Origin: Stercorarius parasiticus
Lineage: Eukaryota; Chordata; Aves; Charadriiformes; Stercorariidae
DNA: 64,000 nucleotides
Direction: 5' to 3'
Assembly (NCBI GenBank): GCA_013396915.1
Contig: VWZL01005191.1
Location: 1-64,000, forward strand
Shown here piece by piece: positions 24,422 through 36,701 of the stretch. Position 1 is the first letter of the stretch. Each line of letters opens with the position of its first letter. The translations under genes were made by a program, and so were the position numbers. The notes below the pieces were generated by a model. It was not told the DNA's origin. It was given only the letters and a program-made list of their open reading frames with translations, and searched no databases.

Positions 24422-25868
24422 GAATTGATTATTTTGTACTAAGCAAATGGCATTACTTATCATTCTCATTTAATTCAATTGTGCAGATGTGCTGAAATTA
24501 AACCTAATATTCAGTTAACTGTCTACTTGACATCTTGCCTTTCTCAAACAGAAGCTATATTCTAAACATACATGAAAATAATTAATGGTGAAGGGAAGGC
24601 TGCAAATGCAAATACCATCTCTGACATTGATGATACTCTTGTAAAGGAATTTTTTCTTCCCTTAGAAATTCATTACTTGGGGATGGACACAAAGCTAGCT
24701 CAGACACTTATTTAGTTAAATAAGAAATTATGTTAAGAAAGCAAGTTAGGGGGAGAGGGGGCAGGATCTAGAGGCAATTCTAATCATCAGCAAGATTAGA
24801 GATGAAGTTACTTAAGGTCTTCATCGGCTTTTCATAGTAATGGCAAGGCTCATTCTTTGGTTTCTCCTGGATTCAACTTGGTTCTTAGATTCAGAGGGTA
24901 GAATTCAGAAAAATCCATTATTTTCTGCTGTCAAAAAAACCTGGCTTCCTTCCCAGGGACACGCAAGAGTAGTTGCTTCAGTGTGTGATTCTCTGTCTGT
25001 GTTGTGTTATTGAAAATTATTTTATCCAGCTCTGGAAGCCATATCTGGAAAAATTTATTTTGTCACAAGTCTACTTACAGCTAGTCCTGTCACCTAACAT
25101 TTGCAGCAAGAGAGTTCATGTGCTTGGCACATGTACATCCTGTTTCATTCACTTTAGCACCTACCTCCAGAAGAATGATAAAATTCTTCTGCATGGAATA
25201 TGAGCAGAGCATAACTTGTAAAAGTCTGTATGGAAAAGGACTACATTATATAGGTATCTTTCCTAAGGAAACCTGCTCCATCTTCATGCCAAAAAAAAAT
25301 AAAAAATAAAAATTACAGACTGGTTGGCTCCTCCTGAACATTTGACTGATTTTCAAGAGGAATTTCTCTGTGTTCATTCTCTGAAGAAAGTATTTGTCCA
25401 TGTTTACTAATTTTGTTTATGGGACTTGAGATATGAGGTGGCAGTGCAGAAGGATGAAGATTTGCTCAGAGCAAAAGGCATCACTTGTGCCCTCTAATTC
25501 CATGGAAGCCCTAGGAAAGTATGTATAATCTCTGTAAGAATTACTTTTAGTTGGAAAACAGTAACAATCATTTAAATAAAAGTTTATAGAATAGTTCTTA
25601 ATTTTTTTCATGACTCTACCTGGAGATCCTAATCCCATACACTACTCAGATAAATACAATTTTTGCCTGAATAAGGAATGTAAAGTTTGGAGAGGGGATA
25701 GTATTCGTAAGTAAGAGAACAGCTTCTTTGCACTGAACTGTGGATCACACAACAGATTTGCTGAATAGAACACATATTGCCTGCAGCTGAAGAGCTGATT
25801 ATTTCCGATTATAAATCAGATAATATTCAGCTGAGGATAACTTCAGATTTTAGAGATCAAAAAGTCAT

Positions 25869-25893
25869 TAGGGGTTAAAGATAGGGGTTAAAG
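25869..25893. repeat. Two-copy tandem repeat, 13-bp period
   Basis: TAGGGGTTAAAG occurs at 25869-25880 and again at 25882-25893. Confidence 0.8.
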
Positions 25894-28114
25894 TATAATA
25901 AATTAAGTATCCAAGCCAAGCAGAGACTGGATTTCTGTTCCTACTCCAATGATGTGACTGACTGGAAGCATTTAGTTTTCATTCATCCTGAGCCTGGCCT
26001 GGAAACATGTTGTATATTTGCTGCCTTCTTGCATTGAACAGGAGAGAAAAAAATAATGATGTAAATGCTGTAATGAAAAAAACAGTCAAATACCTGTGTT
26101 CCAGCTTGTGTAGGTTGAATAGCAATAGATTTGCAAGGAATTTGGAGAGGAAGGTTCCACTTAGTATAAGTAACTTGTCTCTAATATTCTTATTTTGTTT
26201 GCTTTTAAATCCACCCAATGTCCCTTGGAGCAGAACAGACTGGCAATATACAGCAACCACGCCATGACATAAGTAGTTTAAATGTTTTAAAAGCTGGCTG
26301 CCTATCTACAAATGAACTCCTGCCTATTACCTAGATACTGACTTTAATGTTCCTTTCTACTTTCCTATTGCTGAACTTTGCCTTCTCAAGGCTACCTGCG
26401 CTTTGGTCCCTATTCACCATCCTCTGAGGGTAAAAAAGTCTTCAAAAGAAAGAGATAAATCATAAAGAAAAAACTTGCTATTCTAACAGGATACTACTCA
26501 CTCAATCAGAGGATATCTTTTACTTTATTTGGTCACTTGTCAAGGTATATCAGAATATTTTGTCATAGAACGATGCTTCAAAATTATTATTGAAATCTAG
26601 ACATCGGTCTTTCACAGACCCATAATATTTTCCTGACTAGTTTCCTACTGTCATTTCTATGCTACGGGACTATGTTGACTGAAGGCTTTGCAGCTGAACA
26701 TGGCAACTAGTTCTTTCTCCTAGTCTCTTTGCCTGTTTTAGGCATTAGGCAGCAGAGTATAATTTATGTACTTTCTTTTTCAGAATCATGTCACAGAACT
26801 GTGAAATAACCACCTTTCTCTTGAATCATCCATCTACTTCCTGCCACCTCTTCCATTTTTAAGACATTCTTTTTTGTATTCCAGAGTTTACATCTGCTCA
26901 TGCCACTCTCTGAAATGTTACACTGGTGCTTTTATCATGCATAAAATGAAAATATGCTACCATCTTCTGTATGTTATTCTAGCTACTAAAGCAAATGTCT
27001 TCTCTTAAAAGCATAGAATAACAGGATAATGTCATACCTACAGCTGTAGGCTTGAACATTTCAATAGGCGATTATTTTTTACTTTGTGGTATTACTTCTT
27101 TTTTCAAAGAGTCCACAAAAAAAAAATGTCTGCAAATGCGTGCTTAAACTACCATAGACCATAGCTCAAGCTCATATAGACTACAGATCATGCAGAGCTG
27201 ATCCATCTGCATCTCATGCCATATGCCAGTTTCTCTACTTAGTATGTGCTAGGGAATAGATCTATTAGAGATTAAGTCCTCAGTAAACATTTATCGGATT
27301 ATGATGTAACCATAATGCAGTACGTGCAATGAAAAGAAATTGTTTTACTGTGGCTACACTTTCTTTGTATCTACGTGGTGATAACCAAGGCAACAAAATG
27401 TGGTGGTCCTAGATCATGCACATGTGAGCTTAGGTCAGCAAATGTGTGTTCATCATAAATGAAGAGCTGCAGGCCCCTGCATCGTTTATTTTTCTGTCCT
27501 CACATCAGTGGATGTCTTTAGGCTTATGTGTCTAACTTCACGATAAAATTTCAGTAATCAAAACTATGGGGTTTATTCACACTGTCTACTGTAATCATTT
27601 AACCAGAGCATTGTCATACACCTCATCTACTTTAACTTCACACTGTTTAGATTCAGTCAGCATTGTAGTCATCCTACACTCACTTCATAGTTGAAATAGG
27701 AAAAGATAAACACATCCTTAAAATGGTTTTGTTTCTCCATTGACTACAAAGAGAGCTTAGGATGACTAGCCCAGATATGGTTATCTATGTTCAATATGGT
27801 GAAATCTATTCTAGGTGGCTAAACCAGCAGCCCTGTATCCATTGGCCACCTATAGAGAGACCTATGGAAAGAGCTTGGTTTCACACAGGACAAATAAGAA
27901 CCAAAGTCTGTCCAGGGTATTCTGAATCATTGCATTCTCCATTCACTTTGGAGAAAGCCTCATTAACTTTATCTCGGGCATCTCAAGTTAGATGCTAAAG
28001 GCAGACAGTGGAAGTGCCTACTCTGTTCTCCCAGCAAATCAGGGGAGAACAGCTAATTTAATCTGGCATTGATTTATGAGTATGAGGCCCACAGAAATTT
28101 TAACTCATACAAGT

Positions 28115-28330
28115 TCATGGAATCATGGAACTGTTGGCTGGAAAAGACCTCTGTAGTTGACCCTTGTACTTGAAGCAGGACCGTCTCTGACACTAGATCA
28201 AGCCTTGATTTGTTTATTTAAGTTCTAAAAATCGCCAGAGATTGAGATTCCTCAGCCTCTCTTGGAAATCTGTTCTTGTGTTACACTGCGTTTGTAGTCA
28301 GTATATTTATTCTTAATGTTCTCCAATTGA
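28115..28330 (-). mobile_element. Old CR1 LINE 3' fragment
   Basis: Begins with the antisense tail-like ATGGAATCATGGAACTG at 28117-28133. It runs through blocks resembling the CR1 3' UTR (GGCTGGAAAAGACCTCTG, then ACTAGATCAAGCC) before fading near 28330. Diverged from young copies. Confidence 0.6.
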
Positions 28331-28608
28331 TTGGCAATATTTGAAAATGAGAAGTACAGGATATGAATTGCTCATATAAATAGGGAAAAAAATCATTAAT
28401 TCAGTCAAGACAATAAAACCGTAACAACCACATTAAATATTTAGAACACCTCCACTTTAATGAAACAATGTGATTACAACTAGGTAGATAAGAAATACAT
28501 TTATTTACAGGATACATGCTTCGCAATGCATTGAAATATCCTTCAAATTCTAAGGCTAGTGCAAGATATTGTTCCCTGTACTTCCATTCCATTTTCAAAT
28601 ATTTGACC

Positions 28609-28628
28609 ATTTGTTGTTGTTGTTGTTC
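28609..28628. repeat. (TTG)n microsatellite
   Basis: About six copies of TTG/TGT in a row. Confidence 0.9.
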
Positions 28629-28921
28629 TTAAGGAATTAATTCCTCAGTTTAATAAACCTCAACAATGGGATGTTTTTCTGACCTTTAAACTGTTTGTTT
28701 TTTTTTTTATTTTCTGTTACTTATTTACATCTTGCTGTTGAACCCCTGTAGTTCACATTTATTTTATCTTCTGTTTCTCTTCCACAGTCTTTTATTAATT
28801 TTAGATGCCACAATTGCTCAAATTCCACAATGATAAGCCTAGTGTAAAACCTGATTAGACTAGATTTTTCTTGACAGTAATGAGGAGTGCAGTTTTTCAC
28901 ATAGTTTCACAAAAGGGAACA

Positions 28922-28946
28922 ATTTATTTATTTGTTTATTTATTTT
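28922..28946. repeat. (TTTA)n microsatellite
   Basis: ATTTATTTATTTGTTTATTT-type tetramer array with one TTTG variant. Confidence 0.9.
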
Positions 28947-29038
28947 CTGAACTAAAGAGCACTTGGAATTTGGACGGACCCATAAGCAAATGGCTAAATA
29001 CTTGGGCATTTTGGCTCTAACTTATAAAACTTAAAGAA

Positions 29039-29067
29039 ATTTGTCTTGTGTTTAAAACAAGACAAAT
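29039..29067. repeat. 11-bp inverted repeat
   Basis: ATTTGTCTTGT at 29039-29049 and its exact reverse complement ACAAGACAAAT at 29057-29067, separated by 7 bases of T/A-rich spacer. Confidence 0.85.
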
Positions 29068-30318
29068 GTTAAACGTAAAAGAGCCCTAAGTATGCCATTC
29101 TAGGAAGTAATATGTAGTTTTATAGCCATGTGGACTAAGGATATATCATAAGTCAGAAGCAGCAGCTGTTCGCTTTGCTAGCCAAGCCATTTAAGCATCA
29201 TTTGCTCATCAGTTCATTTTTTCTTAGCATGATCTGAACACAGTGACAGAAAACAATAAGTGTCTTGGCTGACAAAAAGCCTGGGTTTAGATCTAACCAC
29301 ACTCTTCTGCCAAAATTAAATGTTTATACAAAGTTCTGGTTTTGGCTTTTCTTCTCCAGAAGAGTTGAGAGACTTCAGTTCAAAACAAAAGTGCCTACAA
29401 GGTTCTTACCTAATTTAAGAAAACTATAGATTGTTGAGTACCATTATCTTTCAAGGACTACTAAAGGGTTTTGTAGGTTTCTTTGACTTACTAGCTGCAA
29501 AGACTTATTTTTATTAAAAGGTCATTTTTATAGAGACCAGCCTGGTGGAAATGAAACAGTTTCATAACATCTTTAGTGTCCATTTTGGTTAATGAGCCAA
29601 AAAAGTCCTTAAGCGTTAATGGCCCAATCACCCTCTCACTGTAGTCAACAATAAATAGAATCATCATGGATGTTAATTGTAATAAGGCTCACTGAGTAAA
29701 GCTGCTGTGACTAAACTGTTCTCCCAAAAAGGGAGAAAAAAAGAACAAGTTAAGGAAAGCCTCAGTTTTTAAGCTAACTGGAAATACTCACTGTAGTAAA
29801 CCCAGGTCCCATCTGTCATCACAAACTACCAGCTACTATGTCAAGAAAGGTATCAAGGGCAGAAAAAATGAAAAAGAATGAGATGAGAGAAAGAAAGAGG
29901 AACACAGGACATTAGAGTCAAACCCCAGGCAGGGCACACACCCAGCTGTGTGAAAGGGCTTCAAGGAAGCTGTCTGCTGGAGTTCTGCTCCGTTCCATAT
30001 CCTGATAACATCAAAAAGAAACCTGAATACAAAGAGCAATTTAAATTAGTTTAGTTGTATTTATCTGCTTTACTGGGTTCTTGTGAAAATCGATTATGTA
30101 ATGTTTATATTATGCTTTGAAAATAAAAAGCAGCAGATAAAGTATATTTTATTATTTTAGACACAGTAGTCACTGTGGTTAGAAGTGTGAACCATTTTTT
30201 CATCCTGAATTCTTGATCTCAGGAGTTGCAGCTTTCTGAATTTTTTTATACTTTGGGCAGATGCTACATATAGTGCAACTTTGAGCAAAGTTAATTTGTC
30301 TATTTGTTTTTCCTCAGA

Positions 30319-30490
30319 CTTCATAAATGTAGAGATTGAGAAAGACCTCTGCATATCTAGTCTGACCTCCAGTATAATATATGACATAGCATTTCAAACA
30401 GTAGTTCCCGCTTTCAGTAGAGTGGCGATTGAACTGTGTCTTCTCTTTAGAAAAGGGCACTCTATCTTGATTTAAGATTTTTTCAGGCAG
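30319..30490 (-). mobile_element. Ancient CR1-like LINE relic (antisense)
   Basis: Reads AGTCTGACCTCCAGTATAAT at 30359-30378, then CAGTAGTTCCCGC near 30400 and ATCTTGATTTAAGA at 30465-30478. These match in order an antisense CR1 3' region common in turtles and crocodilians (TCTGACCTCCTGTATAACA, AGTAATTCCTGC, TCTTGATTTAAAGA). Its retention in an avian window implies an old insertion. Confidence 0.6.
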
Positions 30491-33400
30491 CAAATAATAC
30501 CCACAATTACATTTTTATAGGAGCCAGGAAACAAAATATACATTTCCACTTAAAGAAAAAAGAAAGAGGAAAATAATTTACCATAATTGATCAGCTCTGC
30601 CACTGAAAGAATTAAAACTGGACGCTGAAATTTGGAAGCAATAGATCTTTCATTTAATCCCTTAGGAAACGCTAGGAAACTTATTCTGATTTCACAGGAG
30701 TATACAATTTTTAAATGCATTCAATACCCTCGGTCTAGCTTCTATTCCCCCCAAGTAAAACATAAAGTAAACCAGCGAAGTGCTACTTCAAGGAACTTAT
30801 CTGCAGAGTAGCATGTACATAGAGCTAGAGAGCATAACAGTTCAAGAGAAAACTCTGTCCTATCAGTTTTGGAAATACAAAATGGAAGTTAGAGTTTTGT
30901 GTTGGCGTCAAAATGTAGAGATAATTCTCATCTCGAATTCTGAAAAGGAAGTAAAAATACCCAGTTGAAGATGCTTTACAAATGGTGACTCCCCTGAGAA
31001 CAATTACCCAGTGCTAGAGGCCCTCCTAGACATCCAACTTACTAGGCATTAATGCCTATATACCCGCATTAAAGGCATGTTGAGAGGAATTATATTGTGG
31101 CTCAAGCTCATCATTGTGTGTATTTCTTGCTTGTAAACAGCCCCTAGATATTATCACCAGCTTCTACAGCTTAACGAATTGTCACCTCTATTGCACAGAG
31201 TCCAGGGAGCAGTCCTTGGAAATTATGAGATGAAAAGCATGCCATAAACTGTGACTAAATAATGCAGTATACTATGTAGAACAACAGTGACCAGATGACA
31301 GCAACAATGGGCTAAAAGATTTGAACCTACAAAGACTTGCATTTGCTCTGGTGAGTAGTACGTGAGTGGGAACATGGAAGTGTTTCTTCTCTATAACAAA
31401 TGCATTCAGAACCAGGCTATTAATTTTGCGATTAATGGACATAGCTTCTAAAAGGCACCTAATAAAACTAGCACTGCTCAGACATATGCCACTAAATTAG
31501 CTTAGTTAACTGGCTCACCCTCTCAATTAGATTGAAAGAAATCTATACTTCTAGAAAGAAAATATATAGTAGAGATGCTGATTAAAATCCCATTCCACAA
31601 AGCTTTTCAGCAAGTGATTAGTCTGAAACACCTGCTTAATTTCTACTGAAGTTAAGGAACCTTTTGTACGTGTTCTAGGGCTTTCCTGAACAGTTGAGGG
31701 GTTATATTATTAAAATATGTACCATAGACAAAAAAAAAAAAGAACATATAAAAGGTCTGATGTAAAAGACACTTATTCTTACATGTATTTTAGTTTAATT
31801 GTAGAAGACTAGGAAAAAAAAAAGAAAAAGATTACAAGTGTCCAGGGCACCAGTACCAGAAAAATACGGATTCTATTCTAAGATATTGCTTTGAGTTATA
31901 ATGTATACATTGTTAAAGATTACAAACGCTTATTATGCATTAGGGGTATTCACAAAACCTTGAGTTTGTTACTCCCTGTCTATATAATCTCAGACAGACA
32001 GGCTTAACATTCTCTCACTGTCATTCTTGTCATGAATTTATTATTCATTTGTTCTATGGTGATCATTTGCTAAGATTAACAAGCAATATCAAAGCATTTT
32101 AAAAATGGATAAAATGTGACTAGTCATCTAATCACTAGAAATAATTGTCAAGAAAAAATTATAAAGAATCGTATATTCCAGGGCATAATTCCACATACCA
32201 TAGATGGATAGACAAAACTATCAGAATATATTAAAGTAAGATAGCTGGTTTCTATACGAAATAAATATTAATGGAAGTTTGGAGATGGCACCAATGTAAG
32301 TGACTTCAAAGAATGAGCCATCCTTTCCTCAGCAGCTCTTACGTGCCATGCTGTTTTTTCCTGTTTTTTTTTTTTTAAATTTAGCTTGTTTTGTGGCATG
32401 AGTTCTGGATATGAGTAAGGATGGTAGTCTGCGTACATTTGCCTAGACCAGGCAATGTTATTTAGAAGTCTTTTAAGTGCTATTATGAGTAAAAGGAAAC
32501 GGTTACTACACCTCTTAATGTGCAGAGCATGAAGTCGTTTAACATGAAACAGATGAGACGCGGAGATTTTTTTTAAGCTGTTTTTGCCTCAAGCTTCTCT
32601 GTGAGGAGAAGATATAGAGCTGAAAAGATCTGTGGCTTTATTTATAACCCTACTTAAATCACAAAAATAACTCTGCAATTTTTCATAAGTGATCTCATGA
32701 AAATATTACTCCAGAAATCTGTTTTTAGTTTGCTTTCGATTAAGAGATTTGCATCTCATTGAACCAGTGTAGCATGTTATATCGGGAACCTACATCTTAA
32801 TAAAGATGCTATTTCTGATATTTGGGGGGGGAGGGGTGTCAGATTGGAAATATAGACGTATTAAAATACATAGTGTATATATTTCCTATACATAGGAAAA
32901 TATTTTTTGTAAAATAAATGGTCTGATACTAATCTTAGGTCAAATATATATAGGTCAAGTCCATGAAACAAACAAAATATTTACCCAGGTAGATGGCAAA
33001 ATACTTTCCCATTTCATGAAAAATGAGGGAGTGCATTGTACAGAAAGAATTCAGGAAGTGAAGGGAAGAAATGGAAGAGTGGATAGAATGTGTTATTATG
33101 GAGATGACTATCCCAGGGAAATAGTAATTTCTTGGATGCACAGACAGCAACAGATAGAATAATATAAACACATTTTAGGAGAGGAAAAAAGCCACAAATA
33201 ACCTCTTTATTCCATGATCAGGTCATCATCATATGAAAGGTGGCTGTCTCCAGAAGCATTTTAGAGAGCATCTTTAGGGAACTCAAGATTGTCCTGAATG
33301 GAGCACAGCTCTTTATATGGAAGCTCTTATTTTCCTAACGAAAGAATAAGACAAAGCATGCAATGGAGAGGGGCATGTAAAACAGGCAAGAATAAAGAAG

Positions 33401-34854
33401 GTATGTGTAAAAATAAAAGCAAATCATAGACACCAGAAGAAATATTTGGGTGATGTCGTACCCAAGGCAGTTAACTTTCACTGCCACTCTGTTCATGAGA
33501 AAAATATTTTAACCTCCTCCACAAATTCAAAAGAGAAAAATTCTGGGGTCTCAACCCTACATCTTGCCTAAATTTCATTACTAACTTTCAGGTTTCATTT
33601 AAAAGACTCACATATGTTTCCATTGAAACCATAATATTCTCTGACTTGTGAATGCTGAATCTACTGTTTTAGCTACTCCTGATTAGAAGCTAGCTACCCT
33701 TTTAGCTAGTCGTGATTAGAAATTAGACAGATGTTTCTGTGCTATTTCTATGTGCCCGACACCAAAGACTCATTATCATAATTTATCTCATTTAATGCAC
33801 CATCTTATCTTTTTCTCCCATCAGCTTTCCACTGTCAGGCCTAGACTTCAGGGCTAGGAGGAAGACTTAAGTGTAATACTGACTATGCTGATGGTAGATG
33901 GCAAATAACTTCCACACATTCATCCGGAATGCCAGGAATATGTTGAAAGTAATGAGAAACCAAGAACAGGAAGCAAGTTCATAAACTGAGCCCTTGGCAC
34001 TCCACTTGCTTTATTTGTTTAGACCACTCCAGGTAGAATTCTCTAGGACAAAGGTCTGAAAGAAACCAGAATTGATCTGCACAATTTGGCTACTTTCACT
34101 CTGCACGGTCCTTTACCACCTGGGGCTTTTCACCCTCAAGGAACACTGTTTTCTCTCACAGGTTTCTCTCTAGGGTTGGAAACAGTTTCGTGCAATAAAA
34201 ACACTCCTCTGGTTGGCCGAAGTTCAACGACCAAATTGTTTCAGACACATTCCGCGGAAAAAGCACAGATAACTATGTGATAGGACCAAGGAGCTACAGC
34301 ATGGGGCCTGGAGGACTGAGTGCTATGTAGCATGGATGCAGCTGCTGTGGCTCTAGTACTCAGCCTTAGGCACCATGGATATGAGAGAGTCTCCACCAGG
34401 TGCCCTTAGAGAGAAGGAATATAATTATCCAATATTTTTCTTTAATTATCAGTATAGTCATAGTACACACACAAAAAAAAGTGCATCTTTGGTTTATGAA
34501 ATCTGTCAAATGAACCACCAATGGATTTATAAGAATTAATGGAAAAGTGAGCAGCAGTGCAGAAATCTAGGGCTGAAGATGATTAACAGTCCAGAACGAT
34601 GAAAAGCAGAAGATTAAAATGCCATTGATATGCCAGTTCCAGTAAGGTGAACGTGCCTGGGACAGTTCTGTGGCACAGAAGCCAAGCAATATGAAATGGT
34701 CTGCAACCTGTTACACCCTTTTTATCCCCCCAGACAGGATGGTAACACGCAAACTTCCCATTGAGAAAGCTCTGTGGCCTGTGCCAACCCGTGGTAGGTG
34801 CTCAGGAAATGTTTAGCACAGGACCAGTCTTCTGGTTTCCAGCATAGGTTATTG
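30491..34854. other. 4.4 kb of unclassified AT-rich sequence
   Basis: No exon, RNA gene or defined transposable element recognised. Poly-A tracts lie near 31730-31741 and 31813-31830, and a two-copy duplication at 33667-33721. Confidence 0.5.
33667..33721. repeat. Two-copy repeat, 33-bp period
   Basis: TTTTAGCTACTCCTGATTAG at 33667 and TTTTAGCTAGTCGTGATTAG at 33700 differ at two positions. Both continue AA. Confidence 0.85.
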
Positions 34855-35366
34855 AGACCTAGGTTCTGGAAGGATCAAATATCACCTCCTCCAAGCTCAA
34901 GAATGATTCATCCCAGACAGCAGAAACTAAAGCAAGAGTGGACAAGGAGATCCTGACAAAAGTCAAATGCAGAAATGAAACATGAAAGAAGTGGAAGCAG
35001 AGACAAGTGACTTGGGACGAATACAGTGACACTGTCCAAGCATGCAGGAATACAGATAGGAAAGCCAAAACCCACCTGGAGTTGAATTTGTCAAGGAATG
35101 TGAAGGGCAACAAAAAGAGCCTCTACAGATATATCAGCAGCAAAAGGAAGACTAGGAAAAATGTGTATCCTCTGATGTATAGGCTAGGAGCTGGGGTGGA
35201 AAAGGATATGGAAAGAGCTGAGGTAGTCAATGCCATCCTTGCCCCAGCCTTTGGTGGTATGACCATCCTTCATGAATCCTAGGCCTCTGTGAACACTGGG
35301 AACTCCTTGATGGAGGAGGATCCGATTAGGGAATATTTAAAAAATCAGACATGAAAAAGTCTATTG
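34855..35366 (+). mobile_element. CR1 LINE, left part, interrupted by LTR
   Basis: CR1 ORF2 region between endonuclease and RT. TCACCTCCTCCAAGCTCAAG at 34881-34900 is a familiar CR1 block. An open frame at 35007-35282 encodes the typical linker (AKTHLELNLSRNVKGNKKSL then YRYISSKRKTRKNV). The left end is a 5' truncation. Reading stops at 35366, in the block corresponding to CR1 AAGTCCATGGG, where the LTR is inserted; CR1 resumes at 36702. Confidence 0.92.
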
Positions 35367-36701
35367 TGTAAGGGAAGTGTCTGCTCCTTTAAGGGTATGT
35401 AGTCAAGGACCTTTTCCACTGCAAAAATGTGATAGTAAGAAGAGGAAACCAGAAACAAGACCATACAGGGACACAAACCTAACCGACAAAGGGGAGGCAG
35501 TGATGAGAATCAAACCTAGTCAGTTGCAGTAACTGAAGAGGGCATGTGGGAGTGTGAAAATGTTTACTCTGGCAAGGTTATCTGATCAGGGATCTTGTCA
35601 ATTGGGAAATTAACAGAAAAGGGAAAAAGCAGAAACAAAATATACTGAACACAGACCTGACAAAACACACGTGGAGACAATTCACACTCATTGATGGGCT
35701 ATCCAGAAACTACAGCCTCCACTTCCAGGAAGATTAACCATGACTTTGCAACTGATAAAACCGTAAACCAGGGGAGACCCTGACTGGGAGGGGTGCAGGC
35801 ATCAATAGAGCTGTACAGACCCATGGTGGGACATGCAGTGAAAGGGAGAACAGGGAGGAACTAAAGGAGGGTAGGGGTGGGGATGGTAGACAGAAAGTGC
35901 TATAAAAGGGGCTGGTTGTGTGTAAAATGAGCCTTATGCCCAGTCACCATAGTCTGTTCTATTTTACTAAATCCTTTCTTAACGATGTCTTTGCATAATC
36001 CCACTCCCTATCCCATGTGTGTCAGTGCTGCAAGGGCCCAGTGCCATCTACTGGGTGGACTGGTGTGAAGGGACCAGATTCCAGCTCCTGGAGTCAGACC
36101 AGGGGTTGTGGCCCAGTCCTGGCCTGTGGTGTCAACTACTGGAGCCAGTGGGGTCTCAGAGTCAGCTACTGGATCTGGTGGGGTCTTCAACTTCCAGCCA
36201 CTAAGGCAGGAATGGTGTGTGCCCTGAAAACCAGCTACAGGGTGGGGACAGGCATGAGTGACGAGAGTGCGGGGCTCGGCACCAGCATCTGGAGCAGGAC
36301 CACGGATCACAGTCCATGTGCTGAGTGCCATCTGCTGGGGGAGAGTGTCTGTACCTGCCCCAAACCGGGTGTGCATGGGGTGTGCATTTGGAGCTTCTGG
36401 CAAACTCCAAGCTGGATCAGCCAGCGAGTACAAGGTCCCAGGCGTGGGCAGGGGCATCAGGTGGACAGAGGGTCTGTTCTGGTGTTTCTGTGGACCCATG
36501 AGTGTGGGGTGCCTGTAGGACGAGTATGTGAGCACCCAGATGGACCAGCCAGTGTCTGGGATGCATGCTCAGGTTTGCTGTTGGTTGAATCTGCAAACTG
36601 GAAAGCAGCAGCTGTATCCAGCAGCTCCAGTGGCCAGGCAGGAGGCAGTCCTGGGCTGGCCAGAGCTGCTGGAGGAGCCATGCTCCTAACATCCCTTATC
36701 A
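35367..36701 (+). mobile_element. Solo LTR, long-U5 family, nested in CR1 (copy A)
   Basis: A 1335-bp element starting TGTAAGGG and ending CCCTTATCA (TG...CA ends, near-inverted termini). It is flanked by TATTG (35362-35366) and CATGG (36702-36706). The CR1 consensus at this point reads CATGG, so these are a decayed 5-bp target duplication. TATAAAA is at 35901-35907 and a degenerate polyadenylation signal ACTAAA at 35966-35971. The U3 block is about 530 bp. Everything after the signal (about 720 bp, GC-rich) is shared with copy B at 60747-62145, so U5 is unusually long. A 239-codon open frame at 36017-36736 runs past the LTR end into CR1 and is not treated as a gene. Confidence 0.88.
35901..35907 (+). 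promoter_or_regulatory. LTR TATA box (copy A)
   Basis: TATAAAA in GTGCTATAAAAGGGGC. The same element is kept in copy B at 61684-61690 on the other strand. Confidence 0.75.

Larger units (their letters stand above)
23351..28114. other. 4.8 kb of unclassified AT-rich sequence
   Basis: No exon, RNA gene or defined transposable element recognised. It includes short local duplications at 24377-24421 and 25869-25893. Confidence 0.5.
28331..30318. other. Unclassified AT-rich sequence
   Basis: No gene recognised. It holds a (TTG)n run at 28609-28628, a (TTTA)n run at 28922-28946 and a near-perfect palindrome at 29039-29067. Confidence 0.5.

Noticed and set aside
32821..32840. G-rich run GGGGGGGGAGGGG
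   Set aside because: Only two separate G runs of usable spacing; not a canonical quadruplex.
33830..33930. Possible fourth MIR-like relic (AGGAGGAAGACTTAAGTG region)
   Set aside because: Only the first block resembles MIR; the conserved GTGACCTTGGGC core is not convincing.
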